64,000 nt of DNA from Trichodelitschia bisporula (Eukaryota; Ascomycota; Dothideomycetes; Phaeotrichales; Phaeotrichaceae), in the NCBI GenBank assembly GCA_010356995.1, contig ML996700.1, forward strand, positions 690,999 through 754,998, in the 5' to 3' direction. Of the stretch, positions 55,448 to 64,000 are shown in pieces. Every line of letters begins with the position of its first letter. Position 1 is the stretch's first letter. Below the pieces are notes generated by a model, which saw only the letters and a list, made by a program, of their open reading frames with translations, ran no database searches and was not told the DNA's origin. The position numbers and the translations under genes were made by a program.

Positions 55448-57032
55448 TCACGCAGCTCCCATCCGCGCCAGCAACCCCTCCTCCTCAAGATACCCCGCAA
55501 CATCAAGCACCAACCCATCATCCCCAAACTGTCCTATCACCTGTAGTCCTATACCCCCCTCCTCCCCCACCTTCACAGGAACACTACCCGCCGGTACACC
55601 CGCCAAACTCGCTGGCACCGTAAAAACATCCCTCACATACGCCCCCACCCCCCTAGGAACCTCATCTCTCTTCGGCGGCGGCCCCGGCGCCGTCGGCGTA
55701 AGCAGCACATCAACGCCCTCATCCGCCCCAGCAGCCCCCTCGACCAATACGCGGGGTAAGCGGAATACCCCGTCCATCTCCCGGACCACCACCCTCCGCA
55801 CCCGCTGCGCCTGCACGAAGTAATTCTCGCGCGCGCCGGCGCTGAGGCTGAATGTGCCGAGGAGGATGCGGCGGGCGACTTCGGGACCGAAGTGGGCGCG
55901 GATTGGGGCGTAGAGGGTATCTTCTTCTGTGGCTTCCTTCTCACTACTACCCTCGCCTTTACTAGAGCCTTTACTCGGACTGGCGCGGAAGCCATACCGC
56001 ACGCCGTCGTACTTCGCTAGATTGGATGATGCTTCTGCTGGCGCGAGCACGTAGTAAGCGGCAAGGGCGGCGCGCGTGCTCGGTAGGGAAACGGGAACGA
56101 AGGTGTGGCCGCGCTGGTGCAGTGCCTGGAGTGTGTTGCGCCAGGCGGTGCGTGTGCCTGGCGTGAGCTCGGCGACGTTGTATTCGGCCGGGACACCGAT
56201 GCGGAGCGGTGCTCTGGGGAATCTGCCGCCGGCGCGAGCAGCAAGAAGATCCGCGAGTCGCGCGCGGGTAGCGGGACTCAAGGAAGTCGGATCTAGCGGA
56301 TCATGTGCCGATATGGCATCTACAGCAGGCCATTAGCATCTTCCGCTATAAAACCGGTGGAGAGGTATACCGAACACGGCCCGCACGTCCCTAACCCTCG
56401 AGCCCAGCACCCCAACCGTATCCAAACTATTCGCATACGCCACCACGCCCCACCGACTCACAACCCCATAACTCGGCTTAAACCCCACCAACCCCGTATA
56501 CGCCGCCGGCAACCTCACCGAGCCGCCTGTATCCGTCCCAAGGGCCGCCCACGCCGCGCCGGAAGCCACAGCGGCCGCGCTCCCGCCTGAACTGCCCCCG
56601 GCGGAGAGGAGGGGTGAGGCGGGGTTGGAGACGGGCCCGAAGGCGGAGTAGAGCGAGTCCGAGCCCATGCCGAATTCATCCATGTTGGTTTTGCCGGTGA
56701 TGACGGCGCCCGCGCGGCGCAGGTGGGACACGCAGGTTGCGTCGAACGGGGGGGTGTAGGAGGGGAGGAGGGCGGAGGCGCATGTTGTGGGGTGGGTGGT
56801 GGTGCTTATGTTGTCTTTTATTGCGATGGGGCGGTGCGTGAGAGGTGTGTTTGGGGGTGGGACTGGATGGTCATGTTAGCGGCGATCGCGAGACGGGGAG
56901 GGTAGACGGACTGGGTGTTGCAGGAGGCGTGTAAGCTGCCGAGGGTGTGGAGGAGATGAATGCATTGTAGGGGTTGGTGGAGTGGTGGCGGCGATGGATG
57001 CGGGGGAGGGGTATGCGGTGTGGAGGAGGCAT
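55448..57032 (-). CDS. HER2: Mitochondrial glutamyl-tRNA(Gln) amidotransferase subunit A
   Basis: Exons 57032-56912, 56862-56371 and 56319-55448 give 494 residues. The introns are 49 and 51 bp, the first with a less common GTCCGT donor but a GCTAAC branch site. The N-terminus [20 protein letters not shown] is Arg/His-rich like a mitochondrial presequence, followed by NPYNAFIS. Amidase-signature motifs are present: catalytic Lys in [32 protein letters not shown], the Gly/Ser-rich [16 protein letters not shown] with the cis-Ser, and [20 protein letters not shown] (nucleophile Ser) with KPSYG after it. With GatB and GatF it converts Glu-tRNA(Gln) to Gln-tRNA(Gln) in mitochondria. An acidic/Lys insertion ([17 protein letters not shown]) in the C-terminal half is unusual. 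The gene is divergent from the cyclase gene, with 211 bp between the starts. Confidence 0.92.
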
Positions 57033-57243
57033 TTGGGGGGTGAGGTTGGGGGTTTTTCTGTGGGACGCGCGCTCCCGGCAAAAGGTTCACGACTCCGAGG
57101 GTGACGAGGGTTGGAGTTCGAGTACCCCGCCCCTGAAGTGCGGGGTGATTATCATCATGGTAAATATGTAGCAACGCTATCCTTTGCGCTGGTTCGCATT
57201 TTACTTTAACCTCTTATCCTAACTATTTTTATTATTGTTAACC

Positions 57244-58336
57244 ATGGCCGACAAGATCCCCAAATTCGACGACCTCCCATTGAATCCTGGTGATCCCCAC
57301 CACTCAGCCTGGGGACTGTAAGCCTTCACACCCCATCATCTCACCCCAATTAACCTCCCCAGCTACGGCGACAAAGACGAGCTCGGCACCCTCAACCGCC
57401 TAACCAACTCCATCGTCTCCGCCGCCGCCAAAGAAATCCAATCCGGGCACCGCATCTCCCTAAACTGGCCCCTGGATGCGCAAGGCGACATCCCCTTCTT
57501 CGGCCGCCAGACCTTCCACAAGCACATCTACCAAAAGGGGCGACGCATCGTGAATGACGATACTTGGACGTTTAACACGCAGTCGAGTAGCCAGTGTGCG
57601 TGATCCCTTCCGGTATGAGCCCGTCTAATGTAGCGCAGGGGACGGCCTCCGCCACTTCGGCTATCAAAAGGAAGGCAAGTTCTACAACGGCGTGACAATC
57701 GACGACATCCACGGGGAACACAAGACCGACATCCTAGGCATCCACGCCTGGGCCGACAAAGGCATTGTCGGCCGCGGCATCCTCGTCGACTACCACGCCT
57801 GGCGGACCGCCCAAAACATCCCCTACGACCCCTTCAGGACGGGCTCCATCCCCCTCTCCCACCTCCAGGCCACCCTCAAAGCCCAAGGTACCGAAGTCCG
57901 CTTCGGCGACATCCTCCTAATCCGCAGCGGTTTCATGCACAGCTACGCCCAAAAAACCGTTCACGAACTCAGGTCCCTCGCCGCCGCCCAACCACCCTCC
58001 TTTTCTGGCGTGGAGCAAAGCGAAGAGGTCCTCAGATGGATATGGGAGAACTTTGCCGCGGTTGCTGGGGACCAGCCGAGTTTTGAGTGCTGGCCGACGC
58101 AGCAGCCGTATCTCCTGCATGAAGTCCTCCTGGGCGGATGGGGGTGTCCGATCGGGGAACTATTCGACCTCGAGGCGCTCGCCGCGCATTGTCAGAAGGA
58201 ACAGCGGTGGAGTTTCTTCGTCACCAGCGAGCCGTGCAATGTACGTCCCCCGTCCCATATCGCATTACTGAGCTAACACGAGGCGCAGGTCCCGGGCGGC
58301 GTGGCAAGCCCGCCCAACATGCTGGCCATATTCTAG
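57244..58336 (+). CDS. Cyclase-family protein (kynurenine formamidase-like fold)
   Basis: Exons 57244-57317, 57363-57595, 57639-58240 and 58289-58336 are joined by introns of 45, 43 and 48 bp, giving 318 residues. The junction after exon 2 creates SSSQWDGLRHFGYQ, the signature of the fungal branch of the putative-cyclase family (PF04199). Other typical segments are DELGTLNRLT, RISLNWPLDAQGDIPFFGR, LGIHAWADKGIVGRGILVDY, GDILLIRSGFMHSY, LLGGWGCPIGELFDLEALAA and VPGGVASPPNMLAIF at the end. The bacterial HxGTHxD metal motif is replaced by the fungal WDG-type variant, so metal binding and activity cannot be taken for granted. It has no signal peptide. Physiological substrate unknown. It shares a short promoter region with GatA and converges on the lipid-kinase-like gene (66 bp between stops). 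Confidence 0.88.
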
Positions 58337-58402
58337 CTCTAGTCTGCCAACTGTACAAAGAAATTGGATATCCCAATCATTACCCATGCCCCGTAGCCAT
58401 GC

Positions 58403-59779
58403 CTATTCCAGCACCGTAAGCCTAACAATATCCCTCTCCTCCCCCTCAACAACCACCCACCCCCCCTCCTGCCCCCTTACAATCTTCCCATCCACACAAA
58501 CCCGCCTCCACCTCCCATCCCCTCCCTCCTCCTCAAACCCAATCCTCACGGCCTCAACCTCCTCATACGTCACCGCCGAATCATCAACATGCTTCCCCCC
58601 CTGATACGCCAACCCCATAATCCGCATAACATCCTCTCCCCCCCTAGGGCCAAAATACACAAGCCTCAACCCGCCCCCCAGCGGCCCACTCGCCGGAGAG
58701 ATACAAAACCCCTTCTCCAAATGACTCACCAGCGTAACAAGCACATACGCATGCTCCCCCCCGCCCACCTCCCTCCATTTGCCCCCTGTTCTAACCCTTA
58801 CTTTCCCGCGGTACACATGCGGCCCCCCGCCGTCCGATGGGAACACCGCCTCCCTCGCCGCCATCCCAAACCGCTCCACCCCGTACTTCCGATACTCGGC
58901 AGTATCACTATCCGCCACGAGCCCCGCATGCAACCCCCAACTCGCCACCACCGCGCCCCACAGCGCGTGCTCCCCCTCGGTCTCCGGGAGCGCGTCCGCT
59001 TGCCGCCCCTCGTGACTCAGCGCTCGCGCACCCGCCGAAAACGTAGCCTTGAACAGCGGGACGCGCTTTCCCGTCCCCCGCGCCAGCACGCTGAGACCGT
59101 GCGTCCCGTCGCGCGTCACGCCCGCTGAGTGCGCGAGCGCATTCGCCGTCCCTAACGGAAGAACCGAAATCGTAGGCGGGACGTACGCCGGGCCGTGCGG
59201 CGATGCCATGAGCCCGTTGATCAGATCTACTGGCCCGCCGTCGCCGGAGAGGATGACGATGTGTTGCGCCTTGCCGGCGTTGGCGGCGGGGAGGAAGCGG
59301 GTTGTTGTAAGTTCGGTGATTGTGTGCGGGGAGGTGGTGCTGTGGACCACAGCGGTGGGGAGAGGGAGGTGTGACAGTAGTGGTGCTAGTAGCGAGGTGT
59401 GGAAGGTGTGTGCTTGGCCGGCGCCTGAGAGGACGGATATCACTACGTGTAGCTCGGTCGGTGTGACGGGCGGTGGGCGCGCGGCGTAGGACTTCAGCAA
59501 TGTATCGGGTAGCTCGGTCGCGGGGACTGAGGTAAGAGTCGGGAGTTCTGCAGGTGCTTCGGCGTCGGGTTTTGGGACGGGTTCTTCGATGGCGAGGATC
59601 GTGTACCCGTTCCCATCTTTGGCTGGTACTATCACAACGATGCTGTCTTCTGCGAGGACGCGCTCCCCGTCCGCGGTCGTGTAGGTCAATTCACGGGCCG
59701 CGGGGTCGTAAGCCGGCGATGCGGGGCGCGCGAATGCGCGCGGGATGAAGGCGGCGATGAGGGAGAGGGCGGCGCCCAT
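58403..59779 (-). CDS. Diacylglycerol/sphingosine kinase-like protein (DAGK catalytic domain)
   Basis: Single exon from the ATG at 59,779, 458 residues. Upstream in-frame sequence lacks an ATG. An N-terminal hydrophobic helix (MGAALSLIAAFIPRAFA) may be membrane-associating. The ATP-binding DAGK signature is SGDGGPVDLINGL, preceded by ELHVVISVLSGAGQAH and followed by ISVLPLGTANALAHSAG. The C-terminal lobe contains WGLHAGLVADSDTAEYRKYG and CISPASGPLGGGLRLVYFGP. The family (PF00781 type) phosphorylates diacylglycerol, sphingoid bases or ceramide. In the usual SGDGTxxEVxNG motif the Thr and Glu are replaced by Gly and Asp (GDGGPVDLING), so altered activity or substrate is possible. The lipid specificity cannot be told from sequence. 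Confidence 0.82.
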   Translation of the reverse strand: MGAALSLIAAFIPRAFARPASPAYDPAARELTYTTADGERVLAEDSIVVIVPAKDGNGYTILAIEEPVPKPDAEAPAELPTLTSVPATELPDTLLKSYAARPPPVTPTELHVVISVLSGAGQAHTFHTSLLAPLLSHLPLPTAVVHSTTSPHTITELTTTRFLPAANAGKAQHIVILSGDGGPVDLINGLMASPHGPAYVPPTISVLPLGTANALAHSAGVTRDGTHGLSVLARGTGKRVPLFKATFSAGARALSHEGRQADALPETEGEHALWGAVVASWGLHAGLVADSDTAEYRKYGVERFGMAAREAVFPSDGGGPHVYRGKVRVRTGGKWREVGGGEHAYVLVTLVSHLEKGFCISPASGPLGGGLRLVYFGPRGGEDVMRIMGLAYQGGKHVDDSAVTYEEVEAVRIGFEEEGGDGRWRRVCVDGKIVRGQEGGWVVVEGEERDIVRLTVLE

Positions 59780-60239
59780 GGTTGCGGACTCGCCGGTAAA
59801 CTCGAAAGAGTGCGGAATGAGGGGAGGGAAGAAGTCATGATTGTCGTGCTCGTCTTTGTCTAAGATAGCTGCCTTGGGGCTGGGGGGCCTTGAAGTTGCG
59901 TGATTAAGGTTATCCGATGACAAACGTGTTGCTGATAAGTCAGCATTGGGGGCCTGAGGCTGAATTTGGACAACACCAAATTTTCCGCTTTGGGATGGGT
60001 GGTAGTGACGATAGTGATCAGAACGACTGGCGGTGAGGTCTTACTGAGTTCTCGACGGAGCGTATTACGGCCGGTAACACGGTCCGACCCGCACTGCATA
60101 AGATTGATGTTGACGTTGCACAGTTGAATCACCCGCTGCAAGCACCCGCGTCGGGGTTAGCCGAACTTTTCTGATACCTCCATAAGTACATAAAGTCCCT
60201 CCTCAATAGCCCGAAAGTCGAGCATCTTCGGACTTCAAA

Positions 60240-62636
60240 ATGGCCAACTCTCCGTCCCCCGCACCGCGGACTCCCACGCGGACTCCCACAAAACTGGCCG
60301 ACCGCCGCTACGCCCTCCGCGCTCAACTCCGCCCCGCCAACGACTCCACCCTCGACGGCGGCTTCAGGATCTACGTGACACCAGGGGAGATGAAAGACGA
60401 ATCCCTAACTCCGGGCGACCTGGTCCTCCTCCGCAGCGAAATCACCCACGCCGGCGGCGTCGGCATCGCCTGGCGCTCGACGGACCCCAACGCAGGCGGG
60501 CCCAAATCAACCACCGTCCTCAAAGTACACTCTGTGCTCCGCGAGTGCGCCGCCCTGGACCTTAAGGACCGCTACGTTTTGACGAAGTGGAAGGGCCGGT
60601 TAAGGCGCGCGAGACGCGTGGTGCTGGTGGATATCACGCCTGATGCGGCGCCGATTGCGGATGAGGACGAGAGGGGGATGCTGGAGCACTGGGCGGGCGT
60701 GACACTCCGTAAGCACCCTCCCTTCCTTACCTCCTCAGCCTAACCCCCGGTAGTCCAACTCGAAGCCCTCGGCCCCGGCGGCACCCTCGACGTAACCCCC
60801 CGTGCCGGCCCCGACAAGCGCAAAAAACGGCGCTTCGTAATCGCGCACATCGACGTGGCAGACGTAGACGACGACCCGTTCTTCGTCCCCAGCTACTACC
60901 ACCACCTCTCCAAAGTCGAAATCCGCGCCGCAGCGACAGACACTGGCACCGCGGCGCCGGGGAACGACGCCCGTGTGCCTGTGTCGCTTGATTTTGCAGG
61001 ACTGAAGGGACTGGATGACCAGCTCGCCACGCTGCGCGAGCACATCGCGCGCGTGAACATGGCGCTTGATTCCCGAGCCACAGATCGGCGCCTCGGGCGA
61101 CCGAGTGCGATCCTCCTGCACGGGGCGTCAGGTACGGGTAAATCGGCCGTGCTGGCCAAACTCAAAGCTGGGCCCTGGGCGCACATCGTGACCATCGACC
61201 GCAAAATTCTCTCTCCCTATGCTGGGAAAGCCGAAACCGCGATCTCGAAACTATTCACCGAAGCCGCGGCTTGCACACCGAGTCTCGTCGTCATCGATCG
61301 GCTCGAGGGGCTGGCTGGGAGTAAAGCCGAGTCCACGGCTGTGGCTGAAGAACTTGCGGCGCAGATACAGCGCGTGGAGGGTACGGCTGTGCAGGTCGTT
61401 GCTGCGGCGAAGCGGCCGATTGACGTAGATGCCGATCTGCTCAGTGTGTTTCCCATGGTGATCGAGCTGCCGATTCCGAATTCGCGCTCGCGGATGGCAA
61501 TGTTGCGTGAGTTTACGGATAGTGCGCCGGAGGAGGTGTTGCTTGATGTTGCGGAGCGGACGCATGCGTTCGTCGCCAGTGACCTATTCAGGTTATGCGA
61601 CAAGGCGTATACACATGCCCAGAAGCGGGTGCGAGAAGGTGGAATCGCGGAAACCATGGTGCGTTCCATGACCGCCATAAGATACCTCTGACACAAGCAG
61701 GCCGGTCTAACCCTCAACGACACAATCCAACTAACCGGACCGGACTTCGACCACGCCCTCCTGCACGTCCACCCCTCCGTCATGAACGAAGCCTACATCG
61801 AAATCCCCAAGGTCTACTGGCGCGACATCGCCGGCTCCACCGACGTCAAGACCAAACTCTGGGAAACCGTCGAACTCCCCCTCAAACACCCCCGCATAAC
61901 CTCCCACCTAAACCTGCACCCCTCCGCCGGCATCCTCTTGTACGGTCCCCCAGGCTGCTCCAAAACCCTCACAGCAAAGGCCCTCGCCACCGAGTCAGGC
62001 CTAAACTTCCTCTCCATCAAAGGCCCGGAACTCATAACCAAGTACGTCGGCGAATCCGAGTACCGCATCAGAGAACTCTTCCGCCGCGCCCGCTCCGCCG
62101 CACCCTCCGTCATTTTCTTCGACGAAATAGACGCGTTAGCACCGGCCCGTGGAGACGGGCACACGGGCCTGAACACCGTCGCCACGCTCCTGACCGAGCT
62201 AGACGGCATCGACGCGGTGCCAGGCGTCCTCGTCCTCGCCGCCACCAACCGGCCCGGCGCTATCGATCCTGCCCTCCTACGCCCGGGCCGCCTGGGCACA
62301 GCGCTATTCGTCGGCCCGCCAGGCCCCGCAGCACGGCGCCAGATTCTAGAAATGCACACGAAGGCCCGCCACCCGGGCCCGGACGTCGATCTCGATGTGT
62401 TGGCGGAGAGAACGGAAGGGTATTCAGGGGCGGATGTTGCCGCCGTGTGTCAGGCGGCGGCGGTGAAGTGTGCTCATGACATGGTGCGGGATGAGGGTGT
62501 TGAGATGCTGGGGATGAGGCATTTTGAGGAGGCGTTGGGGGAGTTTAGGCCGAGTCTGGCGAGGGAGGAGGTTGAGCGGTTGAGGAGGTGGAGCGTTGCG
62601 GGGGGGTTCAAGGATGTGGAGGATGAGGAAGGATGA
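60240..62636 (+). CDS. AFG2: AFG2/Drg1-type AAA ATPase
   Basis: Exons 60240-60708, 60754-61658 and 61701-62636 are joined by introns of 45 and 42 bp, giving 769 residues, close to yeast Afg2 (780). The N-terminal double-psi-like domain contains GGFRIYVTPGEMKDESLTPG, then DLVLLRSEI. D1 has Walker A GASGTGKS but a changed Walker B (LVVIDRLEGL), where the catalytic Glu position is Arg. D2 is canonical: VYWRDIAGSTDVKTKLWETV, Walker A GPPGCSKTLTAKALA (the Ser before KT is typical of Afg2/SPATA5), Walker B SVIFFDEIDALAP, ATNRPGAIDPALLRPGR. In yeast the hexamer strips Rlp24 from pre-60S ribosomal particles in the cytoplasm, so the role here is likely 60S maturation. Pex1 and Cdc48 were considered and fit less well. 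It is divergent from the lipid-kinase-like gene. Confidence 0.88.
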
Positions 62637-62657
62637 GGAAGGATGAGGAAGGATGAG
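62621..62657 (+). repeat. 10-bp tandem repeat spanning the AFG2 stop codon
   Basis: About 3.7 units of GGATGAGGAA. The stop TGA (62,634-62,636) lies inside the second unit, so gain or loss of a unit would shift or keep the stop and alter the last residues of the protein. Confidence 0.85.
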
Positions 62658-62841
62658 ATGTCGTCGAGACTGACACGAGTACTCGATGGAGATTTCGGTG
62701 TCTGTGGTTCAAAAAGTATGCCAAAAAAAAGTTCATTGCGGCTCCGGTCCTCAGTCTCTGAACGCCGCGTCCCGCTCCACAGCAATCATCAAACACATCG
62801 GCCGCAGCAAAAACTACAAACGCACCACAGGCCGAAAAAAA

Positions 62842-62935
62842 TGGAGGTTGCAAGAATCGAACTCGCGACCTTCCGCAATCTTCAAGATAGAACCTCGAAT
62901 GCAAAGCGGATGCTCTACCTCTGAGCCAAACCCCC
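62842..62935 (-). tRNA. tRNA-Ala (anticodon TGC) with an intron of about 22 bp
   Basis: The minus strand folds as a cloverleaf: acceptor GGGGGTT with AACCTCC (one G-U pair), D-arm GCTC/GAGC with loop AGAGGTA, anticodon stem TCCGC/GCGGA, variable AGGTC, T-arm GCGAG-TTCGATT-CTTGC and discriminator A. The anticodon loop TTTGCA-T gives TGC and is interrupted after position 37 by about 22 bases, the canonical site for nuclear tRNA introns. It lies about 205 bp downstream of AFG2. Internal A box (TGGCTCAGAGG) and B box (GTTCGATTC) are recognisable. Confidence 0.9.
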
Positions 62936-62942
62936 AATGATT

Positions 62943-64000
62943 GGACAATGTCTTTCCTTTTTAAGAATACATTCCAGATGCTAAGCATCGGGAGCCCGCA
63001 GACGTACGTTGAGTATATGTATCCTTGCAGCAGGATGAGATGTCGTGCCTGGCTCCTTGCTGTTCTCGTGTAACCTCCCCGCCTTGATTCCGACGTCGGG
63101 ATCCTCCTTCCCATCCTACCTCGTGAGGACAATGCACGGACGGCAGTTCAGCCTCGTGGGGCGCTTTTTGTGGGTCAGTCAGTCTCTGCTTCATGCATTG
63201 GGAAGAGTACCGCATGAAGCGCCTTTGCCATGCGACTGAAAATACGATGTTCATTCCTTTGTAGTTAGTAGCTCGACCAAAAAGGTTCAGAAGGATTGCT
63301 TTGGCATCATGAGGTCGGATGCTGCGGCTGGAAATGACGTCTGTAGAGTAACGCCACGTGATCCCAGCCCTCCGGCCAGCCTTGCCCGTGGCGTGGGCCC
63401 GCCCGCAACGTCTTTCGACCTATTTGAAGTCTTGCGGAATGCTGAGAGCTGGACCAGTGCTTGATCTGAAAGCTGTTGGGAAGTCCGTCGATAATGTCAA
63501 CATGTGTGGATTTGCGAAAAGGGAGTTGATCATCGTTAGCTTATTTTAAATCGGGGGAAGCCAACTCGAACTAGCGACATCGGACTTCTGATGAGGTTGT
63601 AGCGTGCGGAAGGAATACCGCCGTGAGATCCCAGCCTTCGTAATCCTATCAGTCCATGAAAGTTGACACCGTTCAAGAAGCCGTACTGGACAGCAACAGT
63701 CTGAAGCGTGGGCGCAGTGCTAATGAATTTGACATCAGGAACTCCAACATCCCGCCGCCGATCATGTTTTCGGCCGCCTTTATCTTCCTGTCGGCTAAGA
63801 GCCGGAAGAGATCAGACATCATATTACGAAATCGAAGGATGCGACTAAGGAAGCAATGACCAGAACTAGTACCGTATAATCATGGACTAGTGTAGCGCGT
63901 GCTTAGACCGGATTTTAAATCCGCCCTACAGTAGGCGATCCTTCACAGGTTCACCGGAATTCGACCGAGTTTCCCCGCAAGCGGGGCTCAAGCCAACGCC
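62943..64000. other. Region downstream of the tRNA, no recognised gene
   Basis: No protein family on either strand. Short ORFs only. Near 63,545-63,600 the sequence loosely resembles part of a tRNA on the minus strand but does not fold completely. The window ends in unassigned sequence. Confidence 0.45.

Noticed and set aside
60240-62636. Reading the AAA ATPase as Pex1 or Cdc48
   Set aside because: The GPPGCSKT Walker A in D2, overall length near 770 and the N-terminal segment fit Afg2/Drg1 better. Pex1 is longer and Cdc48 has canonical Walker motifs in both domains.
63545-63610. Possible second tRNA on the minus strand
   Set aside because: A partial T-arm-like string is present, but the acceptor and D arms do not pair.
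1-64000. Retroelements, virus-derived elements, CRISPR arrays and biosynthetic clusters
   Set aside because: No reverse transcriptase, integrase, capsid-like or LTR structures, no regularly spaced spacers, and no PKS, NRPS or terpene-synthase genes were recognised.

Overview
The window is nuclear DNA from a filamentous ascomycete (Pezizomycotina). The evidence is many spliceosomal introns of about 42-106 bp with GTANGT-type donors and CTAAC/CTGAC branch sites, a GC-rich gene space on both strands, and fungal-type gene families: HIR3, RSC7, SCH9, a Rictor-type TORC2 subunit, a GRIP golgin, Lunapark, an NACHT-ankyrin receptor and a Frizzled/Smoothened-like 7-TM receptor. Exon structures were read by hand from splice signals, frame continuity and family resemblance. 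No database search was possible.

Layout. 0-4.2 kb: 3' part of HIR3. 4.2-8.3 kb: gene-poor, with two decayed fragments of one LRR/F-box-type family and a degenerate 57-bp tandem duplication. 8.3-12.5 kb: an F-box-like protein with a cysteine-rich tail, then a peroxisomal (PTS1) hydratase-2. 12.8-17.7 kb: a broken NACHT-ankyrin gene. 18.4-22.7 kb: a 7-TM receptor and RSC7. 22.8-23.3 kb: a 458-bp hAT-type MITE with a perfect 8-bp target duplication. 23.6-24.5 kb: a secreted GH128 glucanase. 24.5-27.9 kb: no convincing gene. 27.9-34.5 kb: a low-complexity Ser-rich ORF, SCH9 kinase and HRI1. 35-42.9 kb: a small Ala-rich protein, a GRIP golgin, Lunapark and a coiled-coil protein with a simple-repeat tail. 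44.4-46.2 kb: a LON/RING ligase preceded by a 9-bp minisatellite. 46.3-50.7 kb: gene-poor and rich in simple repeats. 50.7-62.6 kb: a dense block of Rictor, mitochondrial GatA, a cyclase-family protein, a lipid-kinase-like protein and AFG2. 62.8-62.9 kb: an intron-containing tRNA-Ala(TGC).

Most genes are housekeeping and scattered by function. TOR signalling is represented twice (SCH9 and Rictor), and membrane trafficking and ER shape twice (GRIP golgin and Lunapark). No biosynthetic cluster, CRISPR array or retroelement was recognised. The least ordinary items are the NACHT-ankyrin gene with four frame breaks, the intact-ended hAT MITE, the paired F-box relics, the F-box/cysteine-cluster protein, and several hypervariable repeats in or beside genes.
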